Part shown: positions 47,420 through 57,597 of the stretch, piece by piece
Layout of the letters: every line of letters begins with the position of its first letter
Position numbering within the stretch: the first letter of the stretch is position 1
Assembly (NCBI GenBank): GCA_902600635.1
Contig: CACKKE010000002.1
Span: forward strand, 1-64,000
Length of the DNA: 64,000 bases
Reading direction: 5' to 3'
Source of the DNA: an uncultured Pelagibacteraceae bacterium
GTDB lineage: Bacteria > Pseudomonadota > Alphaproteobacteria > Pelagibacterales > Pelagibacteraceae
The notes under the pieces: generated by a model
Databases searched by the model: none
Told to the model about the DNA's origin: nothing
Seen by the model: only the letters and a program-made list of their open reading frames with translations
Position numbers and translations under genes: made by a program

Positions 47420-50078
47420 GTTAATTCTTAATTTTAAGTCTAAAGATTCAAAAAAAATAAAAGATCCAAAAAATTTTTTAGGTGGTAAGGGAGCAAATTT
47501 ATCTGAAATGGGACGAATGGGTTTACCAGTACCTCCTGGTTTTACTATCTCAACAAAAGTGTGCGAAATTTTTTATAAGGATAAAAAAAAATTAAATTCC
47601 AAATTAATTAGCCATATAAAAAAAGAAATTAAAACAATAGAAAAAGATGTATCAAAAAAATTTGGAGATTTAAAAAATCCTCTTCTTTTATCAGTTCGAT
47701 CTGGAGCAAGAGTTTCAATGCCAGGTATGATGGATACAATTTTGAATTTAGGACTAAATGACAAAACAGTTGTTGCTTTGGCTAACAAAACATCTAACGG
47801 AAGATTTGCGAAAGATAGTTACAGAAGATTCATCCAGATGTACGGAAATGTAGTTATGGGTGTTGAAAGTTACAATTTTGAGGAATTGATAGAAAATTAT
47901 AAGTTAACAAAAGGTGTATTGCTTGATACGGATCTCGATGAAGAGGATTGGGATGGTTTAATAAATGATTTTAAGAATGTAGTTAAAGAAAAGACTAGTA
48001 AAGATTTTCCTCAAGATGTTTATCATCAATTATTCGGGGCAATAAGTGCTGTATTTTTATCTTGGGAGAGCAAAAGAGCGAAAGTTTACAGAAAGTTGAA
48101 TCAAATTCCTTCTGAATGGGGAACAGCTGTTAATGTTCAATCTATGGTTTTTGGAAATATGGGTAATGATTGTGCAACAGGAGTTGTCTTCACCAGAAAC
48201 CCTTCAGATGGGTCAAATGATATTTATGGAGAATATTTGATTAATGCTCAGGGAGAAGATGTTGTAGCTGGAACAAGAACTCCACAATATATTACAAAGA
48301 AGGCAAGAAAAGAAGCAAAAGTTGATGATGCATCTATGGAAGAGTCGATGCCAGAAGTATATCACGAATTATATAAAATTTTAAAAAAACTAGAGAAACA
48401 TTATAAGGATATGCAAGATGTGGAATTCACTGTTGAAAGTAATAAACTTTGGATATTACAAACTCGATCTGGAAAAAGAACGTCAAAATCAGCAGTAAAA
48501 ATTGCTGTTGATATGGTTAGAGAAAAGTTAATCAATAAAAATGATGCTGTTTTAAGAGTTGATCCCAACTCTTTAGACACGCTTTTGCACCCTACTTTAG
48601 ATGAGAAAAGTTCAATCAAAGTTATAGCAAACGGTCTACCGGCGTCTCCTGGTGCAGTAAGTGGTAAAGTAGTTTTCAGCTCAGAGGAGGCTGAAAGATT
48701 AAATGATATGATGCAAGATACAATTTTAGTTAGAGTTGAAACTTCTCCAGAAGATATTCAAGGAATGCATGCTGCGAAGGGAATTTTAACTTCAAGAGGA
48801 GGTATGACTAGTCATGCTGCAGTTGTAGCTAGGGGGATGGGAAGACCTTGCGTTTCTGGATCAAGTGAAATTGAAATTAATTACGATAAAAAAGTCTTTA
48901 AAACATCTTCGGCTGAGATCAAAGAAGGTGAAACAATTACTATTGATGGTTCTACAGGAAGAATAATTTTAGGTACAGTTCCAACTATAAAACCTGAGAT
49001 ATCAGGAGATTTTTCAAAATTGATGAGCTGGGCTGATAAAATTAGAAAACTTAAAGTACGAACTAACTCTGAGACTCCTCTAGATACTAAAACAGCCAGA
49101 GATTTTGGTGCGGAGGGAATTGGACTTTGTAGGACCGAACATATGTTTTTTGATGAGGAAAGAATTTTATCAGTGCGAGAAATGATTTTATCAAAAACGT
49201 TAGATGATAGATCTAATGCTTTAAAAAAGATTCTACCACATCAAAAAAAAGATTTTATGGAGATATTCAAGATTATGCATGGTCTTCCAGTTACTGTAAG
49301 ATTATTAGATCCACCATTACATGAATTTTTACCAAAATCTGATAAGGAAATTTCTGAAGTAGCTAATGTTGTTGGATCAGACAAAAAAGATATTGAGAGC
49401 AGGATAGAAGAACTTCATGAACAAAATCCAATGTTAGGACATAGAGGTTGTAGACTTGGCATTTCATTTCCTGAAATTTATGAGATGCAATGTAGAGCGA
49501 TATTCGAGGCTCTTGCAGACTTAAAAAAAAACAAACAAAAATTTGCTTTTCCCGAGATAATGATTCCTTTAGTTTCAACCGAAGCCGAGATTAAAATAAT
49601 GAAAGATTTAGTGATCAACACTGCAAGAAAAGTTCAAAAAGAAAATAAAACAAAAATTGAATTTCTTGTGGGTACAATGATTGAGTTACCTAGAGCAGCA
49701 ATTAAGGCTGATGATATTGCGAAACATGCTGAATTCTTTAGTTTTGGTACAAATGATTTAACACAAACAACTTTTGGAATAAGTAGAGACGATAGCGGTA
49801 AATTTTTAAATGATTATATAGATAATAAGATTTTTACTATTGATCCGTTTGTATCCATTGATGACGGAGTGAAAGATTTAGTCGAAATAGCAGTTTCTAA
49901 AGGAAAAAAACAAAATAAAAAAATTAAGTTAGGTATATGTGGTGAACATGGTGGTGATCCAAGGAGTATTAAATTTTGTTCAAAAGCTGGGCTTAATTAT
50001 GTTTCCTGTTCACCTTACAGAGTTCCAATAGCTAGATTAGCAGCAGCACAGGCTGAGCTCACGAAAAATAAAAATTAA
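47412..50078 (+). CDS. ppdK: Pyruvate phosphate dikinase
   Basis: GGKGANLSEMGRMGLPVPPGFTIST; ILTSRGGMTSHAAVVARGMGRPCVSG; GTNDLTQTTFGISRDD. Confidence 0.97.
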   Translation: MNKLILNFKSKDSKKIKDPKNFLGGKGANLSEMGRMGLPVPPGFTISTKVCEIFYKDKKKLNSKLISHIKKEIKTIEKDVSKKFGDLKNPLLLSVRSGARVSMPGMMDTILNLGLNDKTVVALANKTSNGRFAKDSYRRFIQMYGNVVMGVESYNFEELIENYKLTKGVLLDTDLDEEDWDGLINDFKNVVKEKTSKDFPQDVYHQLFGAISAVFLSWESKRAKVYRKLNQIPSEWGTAVNVQSMVFGNMGNDCATGVVFTRNPSDGSNDIYGEYLINAQGEDVVAGTRTPQYITKKARKEAKVDDASMEESMPEVYHELYKILKKLEKHYKDMQDVEFTVESNKLWILQTRSGKRTSKSAVKIAVDMVREKLINKNDAVLRVDPNSLDTLLHPTLDEKSSIKVIANGLPASPGAVSGKVVFSSEEAERLNDMMQDTILVRVETSPEDIQGMHAAKGILTSRGGMTSHAAVVARGMGRPCVSGSSEIEINYDKKVFKTSSAEIKEGETITIDGSTGRIILGTVPTIKPEISGDFSKLMSWADKIRKLKVRTNSETPLDTKTARDFGAEGIGLCRTEHMFFDEERILSVREMILSKTLDDRSNALKKILPHQKKDFMEIFKIMHGLPVTVRLLDPPLHEFLPKSDKEISEVANVVGSDKKDIESRIEELHEQNPMLGHRGCRLGISFPEIYEMQCRAIFEALADLKKNKQKFAFPEIMIPLVSTEAEIKIMKDLVINTARKVQKENKTKIEFLVGTMIELPRAAIKADDIAKHAEFFSFGTNDLTQTTFGISRDDSGKFLNDYIDNKIFTIDPFVSIDDGVKDLVEIAVSKGKKQNKKIKLGICGEHGGDPRSIKFCSKAGLNYVSCSPYRVPIARLAAAQAELTKNKN

Positions 50079-50092
50079 AAAAATCAAATAAT

Positions 50093-50926
50093 CTAGATTT
50101 CTAGTTTGAAATCTATAGCTGTGGCGCTATGAGTGATGCTTCCAACTGAAATTCTATTTACCCCAGTTGCAGCAACAGATTTTACAGTTTTAAGATTTAT
50201 ATTCCCTGAGGCTTCTGTTTCATAATATTTTTTAACTAGTTTTACACCTGCTCTAAGATTTTTAATACTCATATTATCAAACAAAATAGTATTAAATTTA
50301 AGACCAATAATCTTTTTCAGTTGCTTTAAATTATCCACCTCAACTGTAATTTTTTTTCCTTTTTTGTTTTTTATTGCTAATGAAACTAATTCTTTTAAAT
50401 CAGAACTAGCGATATGATTATCTTTTATCAAAAATTCATCACTTAAATTAAATCTATGATTTGTACCGCCTCCTAATTTAACTGCGTATTTTTGAATAAC
50501 CCTATAATTTGGTAAAGTCTTTCTGGTGCAGCAAATTTTACATTTTTTTCCAGCTAGTTTTACAAATTGATTTGTTTTTGTAGCTATTCCTGAAATATGG
50601 GATAAAAAATTTAAAGCAACCCTTTCTGCAATCATTATAGAATTAGCTTGACCTTTTATAATTGCTATTACAGAATTTTTTTTGACTGTGGACCCATCTT
50701 TTTTTTTTAATATAAATTTAGTTTTTTTGTCAACTTGCTTAAAAGAGTGTTTTACAAATAACAAACCTGCAACAACTGCTTTTTGATTAGAAATTATTTT
50801 CGCCTCAATAATTTTATTATTGTTTATGAGGTTAGATGTTATATCTCCATGAGGATACAAATCTTCGGTAAGTGCAAGTTTTACTCTGTCTTTGATAAAC
50901 GTTTCACTTAATTTAATTTTTGACAC
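50093..50926 (-). CDS. nadC: Nicotinate-nucleotide pyrophosphorylase (carboxylating)
   Basis: LTEDLYPHGDITSNL; CCTRKTLPNYRVIQKYAVKLGGGTNHRFNLSDEFLIKDNH. Confidence 0.95.
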   Translation of the reverse strand: MSKIKLSETFIKDRVKLALTEDLYPHGDITSNLINNNKIIEAKIISNQKAVVAGLLFVKHSFKQVDKKTKFILKKKDGSTVKKNSVIAIIKGQANSIMIAERVALNFLSHISGIATKTNQFVKLAGKKCKICCTRKTLPNYRVIQKYAVKLGGGTNHRFNLSDEFLIKDNHIASSDLKELVSLAIKNKKGKKITVEVDNLKQLKKIIGLKFNTILFDNMSIKNLRAGVKLVKKYYETEASGNINLKTVKSVAATGVNRISVGSITHSATAIDFKLEI

Positions 50927-50932
50927 GAAGTG

Positions 50933-51928
50933 TTATCTACCGATAGCAACCATTTTTTCTACTGATAATCTAGCTTTATCAATTGTTTCTTGGTCCATGA
51001 TAATTTCACCAGTTTCATTCTCTAAACAGTCTAAAATTTTTGGCAAAGTGATTTTTTTCATATGCGGACACATATTGCATGGTCTTATAAATTCAACGTT
51101 TGGATTTTCAACCTGAATGTTATCACTCATTGAACATTCAGTTACCATCATTACTTTTTTAGGTTGATTATTTTTAACATAATTAATCATTCCTGATGTT
51201 GATCCTGCAAAATCACTTGCTTTAATAACTTCTGGTGGACACTCAGGATGTGCAATTATTTTAATTCCAGGATTATTTTTCCTTATACTCTTAATCTCAT
51301 TTTCGTTGAATTGATCATGAACAATACAAATTCCTTTCCATGAGATAATTTCAACATCAGTTTGTGAGGCAACATATTTTGCTAAGTAGTCGTCAGGTAA
51401 AAAAATAACTTTTTTTACACCTAAGGATTTTACAATTTTAACTGCATTAGCAGATGTACAACACACATCTGTTTCAGCTTTTACATCAGCAGATGTATTT
51501 ACATACGAGACAACAGGAACTCCTGGATATTTCTCTTTTAACAATCTGACATCTTTACCCGTAATTGAAGAGGATAATGAACAACCTGCTTTCATGTCTG
51601 GTAATAAAACCTTTTTATTTGGACTCATTAATTTCGCAGTCTCCGCCATAAAGTGAACTCCAGCCATAACAATTATATCTGCTGAGGTTTTTGATGCTTC
51701 AACAGCAAGGGCTAAAGAGTCTGCAGAAAAATCTGCAATGCCGTGATAAATTTCTGGAGTTTGATAATTATGAGCAAGTATTACAGCATTTTTCTCTTTT
51801 TTTAATTTATTAATTTTATGAATATAAGGAGCGTGAACTGCCCACTCAATCTCAGGCATAACCTTTGAAATTTTCTTGTAAATTGGATCAGTTGCTAATT
51901 TTACTTCTTGATTAAATTCCATATACAA
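50933..51928 (-). CDS. nadA: Quinolinate synthase
   Basis: AVILAHNYQTPEIYHGIADFSADSLALA; KMSPNKKVLLPDMKAGCSL-like region; PCNMCPHMKKI. Confidence 0.95.
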   Translation of the reverse strand: MYMEFNQEVKLATDPIYKKISKVMPEIEWAVHAPYIHKINKLKKEKNAVILAHNYQTPEIYHGIADFSADSLALAVEASKTSADIIVMAGVHFMAETAKLMSPNKKVLLPDMKAGCSLSSSITGKDVRLLKEKYPGVPVVSYVNTSADVKAETDVCCTSANAVKIVKSLGVKKVIFLPDDYLAKYVASQTDVEIISWKGICIVHDQFNENEIKSIRKNNPGIKIIAHPECPPEVIKASDFAGSTSGMINYVKNNQPKKVMMVTECSMSDNIQVENPNVEFIRPCNMCPHMKKITLPKILDCLENETGEIIMDQETIDKARLSVEKMVAIGR

Positions 51929-51979
51929 AATTTATCAATTTGAAACCTACTTGTCATTGATTTAATGTGGGTCATATTT

Positions 51980-52065
51980 GCGGCCATGCTGAAATTGGTA
52001 GACAGGCACGGTTGAGGGCCGTGTGGACCTGGTCCATGAGAGTTCGAGTCTCTCTGGCCGCACCA
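51980..52065 (+). tRNA. tRNA-Leu (GAG)
   Basis: GCGGCCATGCTGAAATTGGTAGACAGGCACGGTTGAGGGCCGTG...GGTTCGAGTC-type T arm ...GGCCGCACCA; long variable arm, GAG anticodon. Confidence 0.93.
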
Positions 52066-52070
52066 GAAAA

Positions 52071-52958
52071 TTAAATCTTTAGCCATTCAGGTATAAATAT
52101 TTTAAATGATCCATTTTTACTTTTTAAAGTAAGTTCTTTATTAAAATTTTCATTAGAAAATTTTATCAAAGCAAACGGATACTCTTCATTTATCAAAATT
52201 TTTCCAATTTCAATCTGATTACAATATACCGTTTCATCTTCATCAAGCTTTCCATCAATTATCTCAACTGGCAATAACCTCTTAGAAAGTTTATTTTTAA
52301 GTTTAATTCTAGCAGTATTTTCTTGTCCTACGTAACATCCTTTTTTAAAATCAATACCATTTAGTTCTTCAAAATTACATTCAATACCGAATAATTTATT
52401 TTTAAGTTTATTTAAATTCTTTGGAACAATCCCAAGTTTATGACTTTGATGATAATAGTCCTCAATTTTATCATCTTTTAATTCAAGTTTTTTTAGAGAT
52501 AAATAGAGTTTTTCTAAATTAATAATTAGTCTAGCACCCAAATTTTTATTTCTTGGATCTAGAACTATTGGATCTTCTCTATATCTCATAGTAAAACCAA
52601 GAATATCTTTTGAGTGATCTAATGATAAATATTTTTCATAACCAAAACTCGCTACAACAAATTCATTGCTAAGATTAAGGATTTCTACTTTTGATCTTAT
52701 TTTGTATAAATTTAACTGTTTCAATATTTCTTCAGATTGAGACTTTTCACAATCAATAAAAAAACCTGACTTATGCTTTACAACAATAAATTCATAAAGA
52801 AACTTGCCTTGAGGGGTTAATAATGAAGCAAAACAACTTGAACTATCTGTAACTTTATTAATGTCATTGCTAATTAAATTTTGCAAGAAGTCTCTAGCAT
52901 CTTGGCCATTTACATAAAGTATTGCTCTATCTTTTAATATATAAACACTATTATTCAT
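52071..52958 (-). CDS. ygfZ: YgfZ/GcvT-like folate-binding Fe-S assembly protein
   Basis: KGCYVGQENTARIKLKNKLSKRLLPV (K-G-C-Y-x-G-Q-E motif); ATG at 52958 preferred to the track start 53021, which overlaps divergent pyrC. Confidence 0.85.
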   Translation of the reverse strand: MNNSVYILKDRAILYVNGQDARDFLQNLISNDINKVTDSSSCFASLLTPQGKFLYEFIVVKHKSGFFIDCEKSQSEEILKQLNLYKIRSKVEILNLSNEFVVASFGYEKYLSLDHSKDILGFTMRYREDPIVLDPRNKNLGARLIINLEKLYLSLKKLELKDDKIEDYYHQSHKLGIVPKNLNKLKNKLFGIECNFEELNGIDFKKGCYVGQENTARIKLKNKLSKRLLPVEIIDGKLDEDETVYCNQIEIGKILINEEYPFALIKFSNENFNKELTLKSKNGSFKIFIPEWLKI

Positions 52959-53001
52959 ATTTGATTGATCGTTAAATTTAATATAATAACTTTTTTCATA
53001 A

Positions 53002-54309
53002 ATGTTAGATCTAATAATCAAAAATGGGCAATGTTATATCAACGGAAAACTAGAGGATAAGGATATTGCCGTTAAAGATGGTAAAATATTTAAAATTGGT
53101 CAAATATCAGAAGAGGCAAAAGAAGTCTATGATGCTAAAAATAAAATTACTTTACCTGGCTGTATAGATACTCAGACCCATTTCAGAGAACCGGGTTCTA
53201 CAGACACAGAAGATCTTCATTCAGGAAGTAGAGCAGCAGTAGCTGGAGGAATTACAGCAGTATTTGAAATGCCAAACACCAACCCTCCAACTTCAAACTT
53301 AAAAGAATTTCAAAGAAAATTGGATCTTGCAAAAAACAGAATGTATTGCAATTACGCTTTCTATTTTGGTGCAACAGCAGGTAACGTTAGTCAACTAGCT
53401 GAGTTAAAAAATTTAGAGGGTTGTTGTGGGATTAAATTGTTCGTAGGTTCCTCAACAGGTAATCTTTTAGTGGCACTAGAGGAGGATATTGATAAAGTTT
53501 TTCAAAATAGTTCTAAGGTAGTAGCGGTTCACTCAGAAGATGAAGAAATCTTAAACAGGAATAAAAAATTGATTAAAAATGGTGATGTACATTCCCATCC
53601 TATTTGGAGAAGTGAGGAGTGTGCAATTTCTTCCACTAGAAGAATAGTTAGACTTGCAAAAAAATATAATAAGAAAGCGCATGTACTACACATTACCACT
53701 AAACAAGAGGTAGATTTTTTATCTCAACATAAAGGTAATATTACTTTTGAAATTACGCCACAACATTTAACAATTTATGCGCCTGATTGTTATGATAAAC
53801 TTGGAACCTACGCGCAGATGAATCCACCAATAAGAGACAAGTCTCACTATGATCGATTGTGGTATGCGGTAAGAAATAATTTAAATGATACAATTGGTTC
53901 AGATCACGCACCACATCTAAAAGTAAATAAAGATAAAGAGTATCCTAATTCTCCATCAGGCATGCCTGGTGTACAAACACTTATGCCTGTAATGTTAGAT
54001 CATGTTAATCATGGAAAATTATCACTTAATCAATTAATAAATCTGGTATGCGAAAATCCAATAAAAATATTTGGGATTCAGAACAAAGGATTCATTAAAG
54101 AGGGATTCGATGCTGACTTTACCATTGTTGATATGAACAAGAAAATAACAATTAAAAATGAAAATATAGAAAGTAAATGTGGATGGTCACCTTTTAATGA
54201 TGTTGAATTTAAAGGAACACCTGTAGCAACAATAATCTCTGGCAAAATAAAGATGAGGGATGGAAAGATTTTAGGTGACCCTGAGGGCACCCCTTTAAAA
54301 TTTAGTTAA
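53002..54309 (+). CDS. pyrC: Dihydroorotase (PyrC/AllB-type amidohydrolase)
   Basis: ITLPGCIDTQTHFREPGSTDTEDLHSGSRAAVAGGITAVFEMPNTNPPT; GSDHAPH. Confidence 0.9.
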   Translation: MLDLIIKNGQCYINGKLEDKDIAVKDGKIFKIGQISEEAKEVYDAKNKITLPGCIDTQTHFREPGSTDTEDLHSGSRAAVAGGITAVFEMPNTNPPTSNLKEFQRKLDLAKNRMYCNYAFYFGATAGNVSQLAELKNLEGCCGIKLFVGSSTGNLLVALEEDIDKVFQNSSKVVAVHSEDEEILNRNKKLIKNGDVHSHPIWRSEECAISSTRRIVRLAKKYNKKAHVLHITTKQEVDFLSQHKGNITFEITPQHLTIYAPDCYDKLGTYAQMNPPIRDKSHYDRLWYAVRNNLNDTIGSDHAPHLKVNKDKEYPNSPSGMPGVQTLMPVMLDHVNHGKLSLNQLINLVCENPIKIFGIQNKGFIKEGFDADFTIVDMNKKITIKNENIESKCGWSPFNDVEFKGTPVATIISGKIKMRDGKILGDPEGTPLKFS

Positions 54310-54634
54310 TTTTTACAGTAAAACTATTAACCAGTATTACACCAACAACAATAAGAAACAGACCTGCAATAGCCTGCCAAGCTAAGGTTTGTTTAAAAAA
54401 GAAATATCCAAGTAATGCAATTGTAAATACTCCAAGGCCACTCCAAGTGGCATAAACAATTGCTATTGGGAGTTTATCCATAACAAAAGTCATCAAATAG
54501 AAAGAAACCAAGTAAAATATTGTAAGACAAACTGTTGGAATAATCTTGGTAAAATTTTGTGAAACTGGTAATAACATTGTTCCAGCCACCTCACAAAATA
54601 TAGCAATAAGTAAAAATGAGTATGTTTTAACCAT
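54302..54634 (-). CDS. Small multidrug resistance (SMR/EmrE-like) transporter
   Basis: 110 aa, four TM; AIFCEVAGTMLLPVS; AIVYATWSGLGVFTIALLGYFFFKQ. Confidence 0.92.
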   Translation of the reverse strand: MVKTYSFLLIAIFCEVAGTMLLPVSQNFTKIIPTVCLTIFYLVSFYLMTFVMDKLPIAIVYATWSGLGVFTIALLGYFFFKQTLAWQAIAGLFLIVVGVILVNSFTVKIN

Positions 54635-56528
54635 TATTAAGTATTTTATTCTTAATTAAATCTTGTTTGATCTCATCAAGAATTGCAGGATCATCAATTG
54701 TTGGAGGCATTTTATACTCAACATTATCAGCAATTTTTCTAATTGTTCCTCTTAAGATTTTTCCAGATCTTGTTTTTGGGAGTCTTTTGATCACAATTGC
54801 AACTTTAAATGCAGCTACAGGACCAATTTTATCTCTAACCATTTGAATACATTCTTTGGAAATTGTTTCGTTATCTTTATCAACTCCAGCTTTTAATACT
54901 ATTAATCCTATTGGTAATTGTCCCTTTAATTTATCTGCAATACCAAGAACTGCACACTCAGCTACTGATTGATGTTCAGACAAAACTTCTTCAATAGCGC
55001 CAGTTGACAATCTATGGCCAGCAACATTTATGATGTCGTCAGTCCTAGACATAATCCAGATATAGCCATCTTCATCAATATGACCTGCATCATAAGTTTG
55101 ATAGTAGCCATCATAGTTTGACATATAATTTTCTTTATATCTTTGATCTGCATTCCAAAGAGTTGGAAATGTACCAGGAGGCAAAGGTAATTTAACTACA
55201 ATATCTCCCATTTCGTTTGGTTTAGCTAAAGTCTGATCTGACTTAATAATTTTTACATCATAACCTGGCACTGCTTTACAGGCTGAACCATATTTTGTTT
55301 TCATCATTTCAATTCCTGTACAATTTGAGCTTATCGCCCAACTTGTTTCAGTTTGCCACCAATGGTCTATTACTGGAACTTTTAATAAATTTTCTGCCCA
55401 TTTGATTGTATCTGGATCTGCTCTTTCTCCGGCAAGAAATAAATTTTCAAAACTACTCAAATCGTATTTAGAGAAGAATTTTCCTTCAGGATCTTCTTTT
55501 TTAATTGCTCTAAATGCGGTTGGAGCCGTAAATAAAGATTTTACCTTATAATCAGATATGATTTTCCAGAAAGCCCCTGCATCAGGTGTACCCACAGGTT
55601 TACCCTCAAATAAAACTGTTGTGCACCCTTTAAATAAAGGAGCGTAAACAATGTAAGAGTGACCTACAATCCAACCAATATCACTAGCTGACCACCATAT
55701 ATCTCCTTCATCAATGTTGTAGATATTTTTCATTGTCCATTTTAAAGCTACTATGTGACCTCCAATGTCTCTTACAATTCCTTTGGGTGTTCCTGTTGTG
55801 CCTGAGGTATAGAGTATGTAAGCAAACTCATTTGAATTCATCTCTACACAGTCAGTATCTTTTGCATCAGCTAGTGCCTCATCCCAACTAATTTCATTAG
55901 GTGCATTTAATTTAGCCTCATGACCTTTTCTTTGAAATAAAATCATCTTACTTATTTTGTGACTTGCTAGTTTGACTGCTTCATCTACTAATGGCTTGTA
56001 TTCAACAGTTCTACCTGGCTCAAAACCGCATGAGGCTGTGACTAGAATTTTAGCTTTGCTGTCATCTATTCTGCTTGCAAGTTCATTTGATGCAAATCCT
56101 CCAAAAACAACTGAGTGTATTGCTCCAATTCTTCCGCAAGCAAGCATTGCAATGACTGCTTCAGGGATCATTGGCATATAAATTATAACTCTATCACCTT
56201 TACAAACCCCTTGATTTGTTAGTGCTCCTGCAAATTTTGAAACTTTTGATCTTAATTCCTCATAAGTCAGCTTACTTTTGTTACCTGTGATTGGACTATC
56301 ATAAATTAGTGCAGTTTTATTACCTTGACCTTTATCAATATGAATATCCAATGCATTGTAGCAAGTGTTTGTAACCCCATCCTCAAACCATTTGTAGAAA
56401 GGAGGGTTAGATTTGTTTAAAATTTTTGAGGGTTTTTTAAACCAAAATATATCGTCAGATGCTTCCCTCCAGAAATTCTCTGGATCTTCAATTGATTTTC
56501 TATAAATTTCCTTGAATTTTCCTGACAT
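54627..56528 (-). CDS. prpE: Propionyl-CoA/acetyl-CoA synthetase (AMP-forming)
   Basis: YILYTSGTTGTPKGIVRDIGGHIVALKWTMKNIYN; AGHRLSTGAIEEVLSEH; KTRSGKILRGTIRKIAD. Confidence 0.88.
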   Translation of the reverse strand: MSGKFKEIYRKSIEDPENFWREASDDIFWFKKPSKILNKSNPPFYKWFEDGVTNTCYNALDIHIDKGQGNKTALIYDSPITGNKSKLTYEELRSKVSKFAGALTNQGVCKGDRVIIYMPMIPEAVIAMLACGRIGAIHSVVFGGFASNELASRIDDSKAKILVTASCGFEPGRTVEYKPLVDEAVKLASHKISKMILFQRKGHEAKLNAPNEISWDEALADAKDTDCVEMNSNEFAYILYTSGTTGTPKGIVRDIGGHIVALKWTMKNIYNIDEGDIWWSASDIGWIVGHSYIVYAPLFKGCTTVLFEGKPVGTPDAGAFWKIISDYKVKSLFTAPTAFRAIKKEDPEGKFFSKYDLSSFENLFLAGERADPDTIKWAENLLKVPVIDHWWQTETSWAISSNCTGIEMMKTKYGSACKAVPGYDVKIIKSDQTLAKPNEMGDIVVKLPLPPGTFPTLWNADQRYKENYMSNYDGYYQTYDAGHIDEDGYIWIMSRTDDIINVAGHRLSTGAIEEVLSEHQSVAECAVLGIADKLKGQLPIGLIVLKAGVDKDNETISKECIQMVRDKIGPVAAFKVAIVIKRLPKTRSGKILRGTIRKIADNVEYKMPPTIDDPAILDEIKQDLIKNKILNNG

Positions 56529-56674
56529 AATTAAAGTTGATTCGTTAGTTAATTTATTGTGGTTTTTAAATCACAAATTGTATTTAATTTTAAAAAACGA
56601 GTAAAATCAATGTAAATTAATGACAATTATGTCTTCTATTAAGTGATTTTATTTGGTATTTAACCACAACTTTT

Positions 56675-56712
56675 GCTTAGGGAAGCCTAAGCTTAGTTTA
56701 TATAAACTAAAG
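56675..56712 (+). promoter_or_regulatory. Tandem dyads in the proteorhodopsin leader
   Basis: GCTTAGG-gaag-CCTAAGC (56675-56692), immediately followed by the perfect 18-nt palindrome TTAGTTTATATAAACTAA (56693-56710). Confidence 0.65.
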
Positions 56713-56740
56713 TAAAAACTAACTAAAGAGGGAGTTTTTT

Positions 56741-57517
56741 ATGAAAAAACTTAAACTGTTTGCTCTAGCAGCCTTAGCCCTAGTGGGTTATGCAGGTGTT
56801 GCTAACGCAGCAGACGCAACGATGTTAGCTCAGGATGACTTTGTTGGAATATCTTTTTGGATAATTTCAATGGGTATGTTAGCAGCTACAGCTTTCTTCT
56901 TCATGGAGAGAGGTACTGTTAACCCTGCGTGGAAAACATCAGTAACTGTTGCAGGTCTTGTAACTGGTATTGCTTTCATTCACTATATGTACATGAGAGA
57001 AGTATGGGTTGCTACAGGTGACTCACCAACAGTATACAGATATATTGACTGGTTAATTACTGTGCCATTACAGATGGTAGAATTCTACTTAATTCTAGTA
57101 GCAGTAAGAAAAGCAAACTCTGGAATGTTCTGGAGATTGTTAATCGGTTCATTAGTAATGTTAATCGGAGGATACTTAGGAGAAGCTGGATACATCAATG
57201 CTACACTTGGTTTTGTAATCGGTATGGCTGGATGGATTTACATTCTATATGAAATATTCTCTGGTGAAGCTGGAAGAGCTGCTGCTAAAAGCGGTAACAA
57301 AGCTCTTGTAACTGCGTTCGGTGCAATGAGAATGATTGTAACTGTAGGTTGGGCTATTTATCCATTAGGTTATGTATTTGGTTACCTAACAGGTGGTGTA
57401 GATGCTAACTCACTAAACGTTGTTTACAACTTAGCTGACTTCATTAACAAAATTGCATTCGGTCTAGTAATCTGGGCTGCTGCAATGAGTTCAGGAGCTG
57501 GCTCAAGAGCAAGATAA
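56741..57517 (+). CDS. Proteorhodopsin (proton-pump type, blue-tuned residue Gln)
   Basis: Signal peptide; GIAFIHYMYMREVW; YRYIDWLITVPLQMVEFYLIL with D/T/E pump residues; NLADFINKIAFGL retinal Lys. SD-like GAGGGAG upstream. Confidence 0.97.
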   Translation: MKKLKLFALAALALVGYAGVANAADATMLAQDDFVGISFWIISMGMLAATAFFFMERGTVNPAWKTSVTVAGLVTGIAFIHYMYMREVWVATGDSPTVYRYIDWLITVPLQMVEFYLILVAVRKANSGMFWRLLIGSLVMLIGGYLGEAGYINATLGFVIGMAGWIYILYEIFSGEAGRAAAKSGNKALVTAFGAMRMIVTVGWAIYPLGYVFGYLTGGVDANSLNVVYNLADFINKIAFGLVIWAAAMSSGAGSRAR

Positions 57518-57540
57518 TTACTAATAATTAAAATAATTTT

Positions 57541-57578
57541 AGGGCGAGTATGTTTTACATACTTGCCCTATTTTTTTT
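57541..57578 (+). terminator. Rho-independent terminator after proteorhodopsin
   Basis: AGGGCGAGTATG / CATACTTGCCCT stem (one G-T), 5-nt loop TTTTA, T-run. Confidence 0.88.
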
Positions 57579-57597
57579 GATCCCTATATTCAATTGA

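Noticed and set aside
44464-50078. Glycine or other known riboswitch near glyQS/ppdK
   Set aside because: Genes overlap or abut with no leader space for an aptamer.
51901-52086. 61-aa ORF over tRNA-Leu (WCGQRDSNSHGPGPHGPQPCLST...)
   Set aside because: Translation of the reverse strand of tRNA-Leu, a familiar spurious ORF.
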